The notes beneath the pieces were generated by a model. The model saw only the letters and a list, made by a program, of their open reading frames with translations, was not told where the DNA came from and did no database searches. Below are positions 1-11,673 of a stretch of DNA of 64,000 nt, one piece after another; positions within the stretch are counted from its first letter, which is position 1, and every line of letters begins with the position of its first letter. The position numbers were made by a program, and so were the translations under genes. This DNA is from Tricholomella constricta (Eukaryota; Basidiomycota; Agaricomycetes; Agaricales; Lyophyllaceae): assembly GCA_013368375.1 (NCBI GenBank), contig JAACJP010000038.1, positions 124,001-188,000 on the forward strand, given 5' to 3'.

Positions 1-310
1 TCGTGTATTCTTCTGGGCGTCCAATGCTCAGATGACCTTTGGCTCGGTCGTAGATTCCGCTCTTCTATACAAGGTGCGCACTTTGCTTCACCAAAGCATG
101 GCAGATGGTTGACATGATGACATAGGGTACAAGGGTGGTCACAATAAAGACCGACTCAGGAAGGCTTGTAGTTATGCCGTAAGTGTAGTCACAATGACTA
201 TAAACAAGTTCTACCGAGCTCAATTTGTCATTCAGTGTTGACGGGGTCACTAAAGTGCCTGTGTCTTCCGGGACATAAGGGGTACAAAACTTGCCTTGTA
301 CTGTACTATT

Positions 311-378
311 TGTTGGACTTAGTATTTCATCACCTCCTTGATCGTAACACGTGCATATCACATGACTCGTACATATAG
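311..378 (+). repeat. Truncated LTR relic of the 18-25 kb copia family
   Basis: This stretch starts TGTTGGACTTAG and matches, with a few changes, the first ~70 bp of the LTR found at 18217-18478 and 24807-25068 (read on their minus strand). The match stops abruptly after position 378, and no internal element sequence follows. It is probably the remnant of an old insertion of the same copia family. Positions 1-310 to its left hold nothing recognisable. Confidence 0.7.
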
Positions 379-3300
379 TTTTGAACATCTCCCAAGCAGC
401 CGCGGAACTAACTTTCCACTGCAGTAGCCACCGGCTCGACGCCCACTACTGCAACCCCAGAACCCGCCACAGCACCAGTCATGCCCACGTCCACGCCCAC
501 ATCCTCACCAACACTCACGCCTGCCACCCTCCCCATGGACATTCCTCCACCTCCAGTGAAATGCTCATGGCTCTCCTCCGCAACCACTCACAGCACAGCG
601 ATGCACGATCCTCAGCCCTTTAACTTCGACTCCATCCCCTCCTCCATCAACAAGGAAGTCCCATTCCTTCCCAGTCACACCATCGCCATCGCCGCCGCCA
701 CCGCACCTTCTCGTTTAGATGCAGGACAAACACGATGAGAGCCACTAATGCCGTCCCGGCAACAACAGTTACCGTCACCCACGGAATGCACTCCCCAGGT
801 CGCAGGAACAGCTGACGTCTCCAGTGCGCCCGAGGCCGAAGAACGAATAGGGCGTCTGAAGGGTCTGGTAGGACGTCTGCGGGAGTTGCCCGACCGTATC
901 TGTGTCGCTTTTTTTTTTCTGCGCCCCGTCATCCTTCCTTCGTCCCTTTCCCTTATTCTTACTCACATCAGACCCATCCATCTCATTCACAGGCGTCTTC
1001 TTCCTCTTCGGCGCCAGCCGCCTCTCACTCCACCGCTCCCAACCACGCCAAAGGCTTTGGCCTCGCAAGTGCAGTATTGGAACGTCCACCACATCAGCTT
1101 CTGGGAGATCGCCGTCACGCGGCACGCGCTGTGGGAGGTCGCGGAGGTTACGAGGAAGGAGGCATGAGGTAGAGGAGTTGAAAGGCCCTGCGGCGTGCTG
1201 GCGGGTGGAAAAGACGCAGCAGTGAGTATGTGTGTCGAAATCTTCGTCGCCCCTTTTGACTCTGATCAACTCTGTCGAAGTTGATCTACTCGTACCTTGT
1301 CGCGTGCCTCCTTGGGACTAGGTCACGGATGAAGACACGCTAGGGCTCAAGCAGAACAGAGAGTGCATGAAGGAGGCCGCCGGAATCATAGCGCGGCGCT
1401 GGGCTTCCTGAGCGCGGAAGGGCATCGATGTTCGTCTTCTTTTCTTGTTCCATTCCTTTCAATCCTGCCGCCTTACCACCCCACCTTCGTACCACCCGAA
1501 CGACTGCTGATCCCCCCTCACTGTCCATAGAGCTTTGGCTTTCGCCTGCACAGCCCGCAAGATCGTCGCGCAGAAGCACCGGCACGATTGCGCTCGTCCC
1601 TCCTGCCCATCTCGCCCTTGTCCCCACTCACGCTCTCAATGCTCCCCTGAGGCTCGCCGAAGCCAACTCCGAGCTCGTGCTCACAGAACTTCACGTCGAC
1701 GCCCACGACCACGAACACCAACGCAGCCCAGGTTACACAGAGCACGTCAACATACACTCTGACATTGTCGAGCGCAGGGACATTGTATGTCCATTTAAGG
1801 ATGTCAGATACAGGACATGGAACGTAGGCGCGCGCGAGGCTGTCTGTAGCTCACCGGAAATGTACGTACTCGTCTCTGCTTCATTTTCCTCTCCATTCTC
1901 GCCTACCTCTGTGCTTTGTCTCATTTCTTTACTGCTCATCATGTTTCGCGCACACGCTGAATTCGCCTCTCTTCAGCCTGCCCCTTTCCCTTCGCCGCCC
2001 CACACTCTCCTTCAAGATCCCCCTCAAGGCCCCGCTCCCGCCCAACCGGCACCACCAGCACCAGCATCAGCACCAGCACCACCACAACCTCGCCAGCACC
2101 AGCACCAGCGCCTCCCGCGCCTGAGCAGGCCCATGCCTCATGCTCGCCGCTGCCGTCGCGCTGCCAACAAGTGCCAGACCGCCTCCAGGACGCCGTCGCA
2201 GCCTCTGCCGTCAGCGACTCACAACGTCCACACCGACGAGCGCGAAATTGAGGGCGAGCAACACTGGTCGCATACACCCCATCTCGATCCCCATTCCCAT
2301 TCCCTCCCCAAGCCAGCGCGCATGCACGCTGTTTCGTCAGTCGCATCCGCCCACACAAGGCCGCCCGCTGCCAAGACCTGCGCCCCATCGGTCTCACCAT
2401 GCGCACTGGCGCTGACATGCTCTTGCACGACCGGGGGGGCAAGACGGCTGTAGAAGCTGATGGGGACAGGAATCGACTTCCGGCACGTTCTGATCCCAAG
2501 CTTGACCTAAATTTATGTGGATCATTGGTGCCATCATCCCCGCTGCAGGTACACAGGTGTATATTTAATGGGGCACGGTACGAGTCTTGCCTTTCTGCTC
2601 TAACTAATCCTTTGAGCTGACATTGCTATTGGGTCTCGCCCTTCAAACGTCACATCGAAGTATGATTCCTCAGCACTCTTCTCATGTCCGCCTGACGATT
2701 AAATTGTCTGCCTAATTGTTATCTTAGCTCTGCCCCCTGGCGATGCCTGTAATTTTGTCATCACCGTCGTAACTCTCCTAAAAACATCTGTTTCATCCAT
2801 CAATCTCAATGCCTCGACACACATATATCATGGTACCTCTACGCTTGCCATTCAACGCGATGCACGCGCAGGACCGGAACTTCGGCCTATGCGCGGTTTA
2901 TTGGCCAGAGGAATGGGGTGCACATTATCTTCCCGTGTAAGAGGCCTGTCCGCGTGTATACATAGGTATATCCAATACTCATCGAGCCCAGGTGTCCGTA
3001 CACGCGCCGGGCGTGTCGCAGAAACGTAGATGTAGATCCCATATTTCCTTTTACTAAATTGCAACCTTTCATACTAACGTCCCCATGCTCCCCTGCACCC
3101 CATCGGTTATGCCCACCACGGTACATCGTATTGCAGACACTGGTTGAATTGATACTGATGACTACGCATGGAAGCTAAGGAGTACCCGACCCTTCGTCCG
3201 CAGCTACAACGAGACGATGCAACGCGAGTGGAGAAGGTCTGACCTGCTCGACGTCCATTATCTCTGGGGGGATTGACGCGCCGCATGTGTTGGTTAGTGA

Positions 3301-3944
3301 CTCCTTTCCCCTCGTGCTTCGTATCGGAGCACCAATGACATTGGCTACCTCCCTAGTCTACAACATCCTTTCGACGACCAAGTTCTGCACCTAGGCCAAA
3401 AGGGACTTCTTTGAAGGAGTGTCAAGTGGAGGCTTCAATGCCATCATCCTGTGTTCTGACAGAGATTTATGTTGGTCCTTATATCAAAGCAAATCTTTAA
3501 CAGAATCCTTTAACCCCCCCGAAAAAGAGGATCCCCTGAAGCGACGCCTTTCTTTCTCTCGTTCTTTATGAGATGGTAGCAGGCAAGCACTTCAACTTGG
3601 GTCATGTACTGAGGGAATCGATCAAGCATAAGCCGCGTGGAACGTTCAGCTGAAGCAACACTTTATTCGAAATCAATTCCATTCCACCTTTCCTCACACT
3701 GGACGTTGAAAGGCGATTTGGAACGACCCTTCCAGCCTACGCAAATGCAAATCAATGCGCATCGCTCCTTTGAAGAACCCCTCCCTCACGTGTATCCAAT
3801 TCATCTACACTGCATACATATCTTTAATCACATCAAAATACGAAATTTGACAGCGAGGGGAGTGTATAACGACAAAAGGAAAAGGTGGTGTGTTGAAGCT
3901 CACAGAGGACGGAAAGTATCTCAGGTCCTGCCTACGATGAATAA
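379..3944. other. Unrecognised region with no supported gene
   Basis: Several proline-, serine- and arginine-rich open frames occur on both strands (for example plus 1428-2453), but they overlap in several frames as expected for GC-rich low-complexity DNA. None shows a known domain or a convincing intron chain. A short stretch near 1060-1167 (plus) reads like ordinary protein but could not be identified. Positions 1584-1793 repeat near the other end of the window (separate entry). Positions 2500-3944 hold nothing I can name. A decayed gene could be present. Confidence 0.4.
1584..1793 (+). repeat. Dispersed repeat, copy A (pairs with 63463-63672)
   Basis: About 210 bp resembles positions 63463-63672 in the same orientation. 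The best part can be read in the same frame in both copies, around the shared peptide SELVLTELHVDAH. Because the peptide is better kept than the flanks, this could be part of a duplicated, probably decayed gene rather than a transposon. No family was recognised. Confidence 0.55.
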
Positions 3945-5171
3945 TTATCCTCGTTGTAGTTCCTGTCCTTTGTAAAGCCCAAATATTTCTTCGAGTTGGC
4001 TAGTGAGGCTGATCGACTCCACCGTCACATTGGGCCTCAATTCCAGGGCCGCGCGTGCGCTCACTCTGTTGTCGTCGTGCATACCCACGTCATGTTCCGC
4101 ATCACCAAACAAAGTAGCAGCCCTCACATCTTCACCCATGGCCCTCATAGCCTCCTTGTTCCGATCGCTAAGATACCAAAACAGATACAGCGCTGCCTTC
4201 CGCAGTCTCCGGCCCCCACCACACTTCGTCCACTCCGCAACAAGGGCCCCAAAGTCTTTTGCCACCCCTCGCATATCCTCCCCCTCCGCGTCTCCTGGCC
4301 AGGACACGAACCTAAACTCCCTCAAGCGCAAAAGCTGCCCCATCTCCTTCATCTGTCTCAAAATCTCATTCGATGACACATTCTGCATGAACAAGTTAAG
4401 TTTCTCCACCCTCGTACACCGCCCCAAGAACCCAGCAAGCTCTGCTGCCTCCATCTCGACATGACACAGCACGATCTCTGTCAGGCTCAGCGCTCTCCCT
4501 TCCGCGGTACCGCCTGGTTCCGCAAGGGCGGGCAGCAGCGCATACATCGGGAAGAAGGCAGGGGTGCAGTTGACCTGGAGCGTCTGCAAATTTGGGAGGC
4601 GCAGCAGTGGTAACACATCCACAATGCTGAGTGTGCCTGGGCGCGGGCCAATCCAAAATACTGAAAGATGCAAGTACTCAAGGCATGGGAAGATCTGCGG
4701 GGCGGAGGGGAGCCTTGGCATTTCTGGGCCGAAACGGTTGTTCAAGCCATTGATGCATGCGAAGCGTGCAGAGCGGAGATGAGGTGCGCATTGGAAGAGG
4801 ACGTCGGTGAACGTGCTTAGGGTGATCGTGTTGGTGATTTCGAGGCGGGTGAGCTGTGTCCAGGGGAGGCGGAGGCATGTGGGGTCAGTGAGGAGATAGG
4901 AGGGGATAGAGAGGTAGAGGGTGCGGAGGCATGGGGCGGCAGCGAAGACATTTGTAGGGGGGAGGATGGGGGTGTCCTCGTCAGCTTCTGATGCAAGGAG
5001 GCAGAGGGACTCGAGTGCGGGAAGGCTGTCGGGTGGGAGGCAGAGGAAAGGAGCAAGGGCGTCATAGTTCTCGGACATGAAATCGAGGGAGAGCTTGACT
5101 AAGCGGGGTGAAAAAGCAGTGATGCTTTGCGAGAGGTCAGCGAGGACATCGCGGTCCTCGGGTGTGCCTTC
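3945..5171 (-). pseudogene. F-box/LRR-like gene, 3' part only (left-arm copy)
   Basis: The open frame runs from the edge of the copia LTR at 5171 down to a stop at 3945-3947. It encodes leucine-rich, F-box/LRR-like sequence of about 400 residues without the N-terminal F-box. The first part is almost identical to the plus-strand gene at 35548-36675 (inverted arm). Below about 4499 it continues into a C-terminal part that the other copy lacks. The 5' end is lost: the copia element at 5172-11673 and a ~1.14 kb deletion replaced it. F-box proteins normally recruit substrates to SCF ubiquitin ligases, but without the F-box and promoter this copy is probably not functional. The frame is otherwise open, so the truncation may be recent. 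Confidence 0.85.
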
Positions 5172-5451
5172 TGTTGGCCCTGTGGCCTATTCTCTCTTCG
5201 CTTACGTTATCTTTCGCACGTGACTTACGATATACTTCCCTCCGTTCCTGCGTTCCCATCCTCAGTCGTCACTTCATTCTACAACGACACTGAGGATGTG
5301 AGTTTATCTCCAGTTCACTTATTTCTTCTTTCCTTATACTGATGGAACTTGTAGTAATTACTTGTGTCCTTTTCTAGGTATAATATAGTCGTCACTTCAT
5401 TCTACAACGACACTGAGGATTAATTACTCGTGTCCTTTTCTAGGGCCATCA
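5172..5451 (+). repeat. 5' LTR of copia-1
   Basis: The 280-bp LTR runs from TGTTGGCCC to GGCCATCA. Inside, a ~30-bp stretch with complementary ends (CCTCAGT and ACTGAGG) occurs in full at about 5260-5299 and again, less its left edge, at about 5387-5420. It is nearly identical to 11394-11673. Confidence 0.95.
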
Positions 5452-5464
5452 GGTTATGGGCCCC
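5452..5464 (+). promoter_or_regulatory. Primer binding site of copia-1
   Basis: Directly after the 5' LTR lies GGTTATGGGCCCC. The same motif lies directly next to the 5' LTR of the minus-strand copia element (24794-24806). It is complementary, with one G:U-compatible change, to the anticodon stem-loop of initiator tRNA-Met rather than to a tRNA 3' end. This resembles the half-tRNA priming known for Drosophila copia and yeast Ty5; that mechanism is inferred here. Confidence 0.65.
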
Positions 5465-5597
5465 GCCTAGAATTGGATTCATTTCAATTGCCTCGGTGCC
5501 GGAGGCCTCGGCTCGTCTTTTTGTTCACACAGGTTAACCTTTTTACCGCATATAGTCACCTCCGATCTATCACGATCAGCTGTTAGACTCCGCGACA

Positions 5598-8483
5598 ATG
5601 TCCAACCACACAACACGCGGCCGGGGATCTGCTCAACTGGGCCAGTCCACTTTTCCCGGGTCTTGCTCGTACATCCCTCGACGTGTTCTCTCAAACCAAA
5701 CGAGTGCACCCATAACTCAACACGGGATTCCCTCAGGGCTTACTTTGCTCGACCCGCCTTTACCTCAATCGCATCACGATCACTTGATTTCTGGGTCCGC
5801 GACGATGATCGATCGTCCATCTCGTGGCCAGGGGCATGCTCAAATGGATTTTTCCACTCCCCTGGTACCCAACTCCTCTCGTCAACGCATATCGCCTGCT
5901 TCAGCCACTGGAAGTGCTCCTACCACGTCGCATGGACCATGGCCTGAACCGATCTTGCCTCAGTCGTTCGCATCCGCTCCGGTTTCTCCTTACTATAACG
6001 TTCCTAATTCATGGTCGCAAACTCAGTTTATTCCCCCTTCCGCTTCGCAACAAGATACAACTCAGATTCCCTCTTACTCAAGTCCTCCACCCATTCGGCC
6101 TCTTTCTTCTACTGCTATTTTACTTAAACCTCCTTCTATTCATACTGGATATTCTGCACCTGGTCAATCTTCGGCTTTTCTTCTTCAGGCTCCGGGCGTT
6201 CCTTCTTCTTCTCCGGCCCCTCCATCCTCAATGGGTCTCTCATACGTTTCGTTGCATCATCGTCCTCCCACTCGCAATTCAATTCCCGAACAAATTCATT
6301 CTCCTCCCATTCCCGTTCCTTCTACTCATTCCTCGCCTTACGTTGCTCCACAATCTCCTGTATTTACCGCTCCCATTGCACCTATTCCTTTACGTCCCGG
6401 TATTCTTCCCAACTTAACTCGCGCCGGGACTCCATCTTTTCATTCCCACGTCGCCCCTGCCCCTCCTTATGTTCAAATTCCCCCTCATCCTTTGCCGAAC
6501 GCTCCACTTCCATACCCTGTTGCACATACTCCTCCTCATACTCCTTCTTTTCGTTCAGCTTCTATTTCCTCTTTACTCTTACAGAATTGTCCCATGTCAG
6601 CTCCTCAACTACTTCTTTTGCCTCTTACTCCTCCCTTTCGACAGTTACCGCTTTCTTTACCTGCTTCTCCAGTTCTACAGCATCCCCCCGTACAACGTAC
6701 CCCTTCTAACTATACAAAACCCGATTTTCCGAACCTTTCTAGCATACCCCTCCTTTCATCAGCGAACGACTGGGGAAAGTGGCATTCGGCGGTCCTTCAA
6801 GTCATCGAGGCGACTGGACTTTTCGATCACATCGTCGACATCCTTCCTCCGGATCTCCTTCTAGACCCGACAGCTTATCCTTCTCTACCTCCCGTTATAG
6901 ATAAGGCGCGCTACACTCCGGAGGAACTCGACGCCTACCAATCCTGGTGGGCCCAGGATGATATCGTCTCATTTGTTCTCGTCAGCAAACTAGGTCCTGT
7001 CCCTGCTTCTATCATTCCCCCGAAGCGTGATGCTTGGGGAAATCCTCAGCGTTCTGCCCGCGATATTCTCCGTATTCTTCGCACCAAGTATGGAGTCTTC
7101 GACGCTGCATCTGCAGCTCTTGTCCGGGAATCCGTCCTCTTGAAAAAGGTCATCGGAAACGATGTTTCGTCTTATGTGGACATGTGGCGAAAGGCAATTT
7201 TACAGGTCGAGGGAACGCACTGGGATTTCTCTCCTTTCGATAAAGTGCAACGTTTCGCAGACGGTCTTCCGCGCACTTACGAATACGAGCCTCTCCGTGT
7301 ACTTATTCGTGAAGGTTTCAATACCCACCCTCCTCACGGCGTTATCACCTTTCACGATGCTTCCCAGGCTGCTTTGAACGTTGAGCTAGCTTCTCGTCGC
7401 CTTTCCAACACGCATAACCCTCCTTCACGTCGTTCCCAATCTTCTACTTCGACAACTACTTCGGCAGCAAACCAAAATACCACTCCAACTGCTACGTCCG
7501 ATGCCGTCAATCCTACTTCTCCCGCTACCCGCCCTCGATGCTCGAATTGCGGCGCGCTCGGTCATGTTGCAGGAAATTGTTGGGAACCGGGTGGAGGTGA
7601 TGTTGGGGGTCGTGATCGTTATCTTGCCGCGAATCCTCCTCATCCCCGTGCTCATGTTGCTATTGCCTCTGATCCCTCGCTTGACCCCATCGTAGAGACT
7701 GTTGAACCCAAAATTGAATCGGCCTCCGCGCCCGTTTCCGTTTATCCTTTGCCTGATGCCCAATCGCCTGTCCCTTCGGACACTGCTCTCTATCTGGATT
7801 TCGCAAATGCCGCTAGTCCCGTCGTTCTCGCTTCGATCGCTGACCGATTCAATGCCATCCTCGATTCAGGCTGTACGGTTCATATCATACGCGACCGGAA
7901 GTATTTCTGGACCTATGATACCACGTTAGCTGTCCCCGTTGGAACTGCCAATTGTGGGACTCTTACGACCCTAGCGAAGGGTGAAGTACGTTTCCGAATC
8001 AACATGGATGGCACTGATCAAGTCATCTGCCTCCGGGACTGCCTTCACGCTCCGGATGTTCCTATCAACCTTCTTTCGGTTGGATCCTTAGCTGAGAAGG
8101 ATATGCGTCTGGTTTTCGAGAAGAACACGACATCCATTCATTTCCCGGATTCGGTCCCTCATCTCTCTGAACACCCGATAAACGCGACGGTCGTTTGCCG
8201 ACTATCTTTCTTACACCTCGATTTTGTTCTTCCGTCCTCCACCGCTGCTCCTTCTAGCTTAGACGACTTCCTTGTCTTTCCTGCCATTGAACAACAACCA
8301 TCTGATCTTGTTTTTCCCCACGTCGAACTTAGTTCGAACCTTTGGCATCGACATTTTGGTCACTTGGGCCTCGACGCTACTCGCGCCGTACTCACCAAGC
8401 CATATGCTACTGGCGTCAAGTACGATGGTTCTTTTGCTGATACTCACTGTATCACATGTTTGATCAGCAAACATCCACAATGA
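5598..8483 (+). CDS. copia-1 Gag, protease and GAG-pre-integrase region
   Basis: This 961-codon frame is the N-terminal half of a copia Gag-Pol polyprotein. A long proline/serine-rich leader (about residues 1-370) is followed by a Gag-like region. A CCHC zinc knuckle (C-x2-C-x4-H-x4-C, near base 7540) comes next, then an aspartic protease with its DSG active-site motif (near base 7862). Last is a GAG-pre-integrase segment with the typical WHRHFGHLG and a CxxC pair. The frame ends at TGA (8481-8483). The same frame reopens immediately downstream, so this looks like a point mutation, possibly CGA to TGA, not a natural end of Gag. The start at 5598 is the first ATG of the long frame. Confidence 0.9.
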   Translation: MSNHTTRGRGSAQLGQSTFPGSCSYIPRRVLSNQTSAPITQHGIPSGLTLLDPPLPQSHHDHLISGSATMIDRPSRGQGHAQMDFSTPLVPNSSRQRISPASATGSAPTTSHGPWPEPILPQSFASAPVSPYYNVPNSWSQTQFIPPSASQQDTTQIPSYSSPPPIRPLSSTAILLKPPSIHTGYSAPGQSSAFLLQAPGVPSSSPAPPSSMGLSYVSLHHRPPTRNSIPEQIHSPPIPVPSTHSSPYVAPQSPVFTAPIAPIPLRPGILPNLTRAGTPSFHSHVAPAPPYVQIPPHPLPNAPLPYPVAHTPPHTPSFRSASISSLLLQNCPMSAPQLLLLPLTPPFRQLPLSLPASPVLQHPPVQRTPSNYTKPDFPNLSSIPLLSSANDWGKWHSAVLQVIEATGLFDHIVDILPPDLLLDPTAYPSLPPVIDKARYTPEELDAYQSWWAQDDIVSFVLVSKLGPVPASIIPPKRDAWGNPQRSARDILRILRTKYGVFDAASAALVRESVLLKKVIGNDVSSYVDMWRKAILQVEGTHWDFSPFDKVQRFADGLPRTYEYEPLRVLIREGFNTHPPHGVITFHDASQAALNVELASRRLSNTHNPPSRRSQSSTSTTTSAANQNTTPTATSDAVNPTSPATRPRCSNCGALGHVAGNCWEPGGGDVGGRDRYLAANPPHPRAHVAIASDPSLDPIVETVEPKIESASAPVSVYPLPDAQSPVPSDTALYLDFANAASPVVLASIADRFNAILDSGCTVHIIRDRKYFWTYDTTLAVPVGTANCGTLTTLAKGEVRFRINMDGTDQVICLRDCLHAPDVPINLLSVGSLAEKDMRLVFEKNTTSIHFPDSVPHLSEHPINATVVCRLSFLHLDFVLPSSTAAPSSLDDFLVFPAIEQQPSDLVFPHVELSSNLWHRHFGHLGLDATRAVLTKPYATGVKYDGSFADTHCITCLISKHPQ

Positions 8484-11339
8484 CCTTTTGACTGGTTCAC
8501 TCGTCGTGCCACTCGAGTTGGTGAACTCCTCCATATGGATACTTGTGGTCCCTTTCCTGTTCAAACACCCCACGGAAAGAGTTTCTTCCACACTATTCTC
8601 GACGACCATTCGAATTATGGAGACACTTTTCTTCTGGCCCACAAGGACGAAGCTTTCGTGCATTATCTGGCTACTGAGGCTATTTGGGAACGTAAATCGG
8701 GCAACAAGATTCTTGCCGTTCGATCAGCTGGCGCTGGAGAATTCACCGGTGGAGATATGAAGGCCCATTTTACATCTCGCGGTATCCAACACCAAATCAC
8801 TGCACCCTATGCCCACTCTCAAAACGGAAAGGCCGAGCGATATATTCGAACTCTCGAAGAGACTGCCCAAACTCTCCTCGCCGACTCTGGCCTACCGCCC
8901 TCTTTTTTCGGCGACGCTATACTTACGGCACAGTATCTCCGAAATCGACTCCCTACATCCACTCTTTCCGACAATTCTACACCTTTCTCCGTCATGGAAG
9001 GTGCCATCCCTGACCTCTCCCATCTTCGAGTATGGGGTTGTCAATGCTTTGTTTTGATTCCCTCCGAGCTCCGCGTCAAAGGTGGTCCAAAACGCTTTGA
9101 GGCGATTTTTGTTGGGTACAAAGATTTCCGTGTCGGCTGGAAGGTTCGCGATCTGAACGGGAAGTATCATTTCTCGCGAGATGTCGCTTTCAACGAGAAC
9201 GTTCGAGGCTCTTTGGGACACGCTCCAATTGTTCCCACCTCTCCCATTCCCTCGTCTCAAATTTCTCCTTCTCTTTCTCCTGTCGATCTCCCGATTCCTT
9301 CAGGATCTCCTCCACCAGTACCCTCAGCTCAGCCTCCGACTCCCCCCCGTCGTTCTACTCGCAACGTTGTTCCCACTAATATTGGTGCTGATCATGCCGC
9401 GACTATCTGCCATCGAGATGAACGTCTAGTTCGTCTTCGCGCCGCTTGCGCTGCCCGTTCTGGGGTTGTACCTCCGAAAGACCCTCCCATCGTACACTCT
9501 CAACAAACCCTCGCCGCCATTCAAGATTTTATCTTTTTTTTGTCGGCCGACTCTTTCGATTCTCCTCAGGAAGATAATCTTGTCTCCTATGAATCTGAAG
9601 CTATCCATCTCTACCAATCCCTCGCAGCTCATCCCGATCCCCTTCCTCGTCGTAACGCTCCTCGTCCGTTCAATCTGGACTTGCCTCCTTCCACGTACGA
9701 AGAAGTACTTCTTCAACCGGATGCTCAAATCTGGAAGGATGCTATGCAGCGCGAATACGATAGCCTTTGTAGTATGGGAGTTTTTAAACCCACCATTCTT
9801 CCCCCTGGTCAGAAGGCTATCGGACTTCGCTGGGTGTACGATTACAAGTACAATCCGGATGGTTCTATCATTCGCGGTAAAGAGAAGGCTCGCATTGTTG
9901 CTAGGGGCTTCGCTCAACGACCCAAGGACTATGGGACTACCTACGCGCCTGTTGCTAAGTTGACGAGCATTCGGATCGTTCTCGCTTTCGCTGCCCTACA
10001 CAATCTCGAATTACGAACCTGCGACGCAAAAACTGCATTCCTTAATGCTCTTCTTTCTCATATAGTTTTTGTCAAGCAAATTCCTGGCTTTCCCGAAGCC
10101 GATCCTCATCTCGTTCTACTCTGCATTCGAGCGCTCTACGGACTTAAGCAATCATCTCACGAATGGTACAATCTACTTCGTCAAGTTCTCGAGGATATCG
10201 GGTTAATTCATTGCGAGGTCGACCACGCCGTGTTCTATGCTACATTCTCTTCCCCCCCTCATCCTTCGATCCCCATGCCGGCCGATGGATCTGACCTCCT
10301 GATCATCATGCCCATTCATGTCGACGATGGACTCATTGCCACGAACTCGGAACCTCTTTATTTCTGGCTGCTTGATGAGATGAACCGGCATTTTACTGTC
10401 GTTGATCTGGGTGCCGCGTCATTATATCTGGGCATTCGCATTACTCGGGACCGTCCTAATCGCAAATTCTGGCTTTCTCAACGCCCGTTCATTATCGACC
10501 TTCTCACACAGTACAACCTCCTTAATGCTCACCCGACTTCTCTTCCTCTTCGTCAAAAACTTTCGTCGAACTTGCCCGCTCCCGCCAACTGTCTCCCAGA
10601 TATTCCCGACTCTGAAGTTACGGTTCACTATCAACGTCTCGTTGGATCTATTCTTTATCTCTCCCTGTGCACACGTCCAGACCTAGCCTTCACCGCCATG
10701 TCCCTCGGTCAATTCAACGCAAATCCTACTCGTCAACATCTCCTCGCTGCCAAATCTGTCCTTTGCTACCTCTTAGGCACCGCCGATCTCGCTCTGGAGT
10801 ACAACTTTGGCCAGACCCCCGTTGGCTCTCCCCTTAGCGTTCTTATTCCACGCAATTGCGGCATGATGGACGCAGATTGGGCTGGTGATGAAGATACTAG
10901 GCGAAGCGTTTCGGGATATGCATTCTTCCTCTACTCTAGTCTCGTCTCTTGGAGCGCAGTCCGGCAACGCACGGTCGCCCTTTCCTCGACGGAAGCCGAA
11001 TACATGTCGATCTCTCATGCTATGAAGGAAGCGCTCTGGATTCGACAATTCACTCGTTCTCTCGATCTTCCTATTCCTGAACCCTTCCCTCTCTTATGCG
11101 ATAATCAAAGTGCCCTTGAAATTGCCAACTCTGATAGCACTTCATCTCGATCCAAGCATATCGATATCCGTTATCACTTCATCCGCGAACATCTTCGCTC
11201 CGGCTCTTTTTCGACCTCTTGGATTCCGACCTCGGATATGACAGCGGACATTCTCACCAAACTTCTTCCACTTCCCTTACATCTCAAGCATTGTTGCGCT
11301 CTTGGTCTTGTTTCTTTACCAAGTCTTACATCTTCCTAA
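8484..11339 (+). pseudogene. copia-1 integrase, reverse transcriptase and RNase H
   Basis: This is the in-frame continuation of the polyprotein after the stop at 8481. An ATG at 8535 is the first inside it. The order is integrase core, integrase C-terminal region with the conserved WGCQCF and FVGY motifs, reverse transcriptase with HVDDG in place of the usual YVDD, and copia-type RNase H. The integrase position where the related element at 21563-24730 has an aspartate (RCDGAKEF) reads alanine here (RSAGAGEF), so a probable catalytic acid is missing. With the stop upstream, this copy is probably inactive. The frame ends 54 bp before the 3' LTR. Confidence 0.9.
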
Positions 11340-11393
11340 GTTTATTTCTTTCTTTCTTTTTCGCTCTCTATCACTCCCGCGACGATGGGGTTG

Positions 11394-11673
11394 TGTTGGC
11401 CCTGTGGCCTATTCTCTCTTCGCTTACGTTATCTTTTGCACGTGACTTACGATATACTTCCCTCCGTTCCTGCGTTCCCATCCTCAGTCGTCACTTCATT
11501 CTACAACGACACTGAGGATGTGAGTTTATCTCCAGTTCACTTATTTCTTCTTTCCTTATACTGATGGAACTTGTAGTAATTACTCGTGTCCTTTTCTAGG
11601 TATAATATAGTCGTCACTTCATTCTACAACGACACTGAGGATTAATTACTCGTGTCCTTTTCTAGGGCCATCA
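11394..11673 (+). repeat. 3' LTR of copia-1
   Basis: 280 bp, TGTTGG to CA, nearly identical to 5172-5451. The short purine run GATGGGG just before it is a weak candidate polypurine tract. Confidence 0.95.

Larger units (their letters stand above)
5172..11673 (+). mobile_element. Ty1/copia LTR retrotransposon (copia-1)
   Basis: Two 280-bp LTRs flank an internal region with gag, protease, integrase, reverse transcriptase and RNase H in copia order. The LTRs begin TGTTGG, end in CA and differ at only a few positions, which suggests a fairly recent insertion. There is no 5-bp target duplication: ccttc precedes the left LTR and gctcc follows the right. The flanks map to 35986 and 34846 of the inverted arm, so about 1.14 kb of host DNA present there is missing here. 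The reading frame has one in-frame stop (8481-8483), so this copy probably cannot move by itself. Confidence 0.95.

Noticed and set aside
1428..2453. 341-codon proline/serine-rich protein
   Set aside because: Open frames occur on both strands across the same stretch with skewed composition; no domain or start context supports it.
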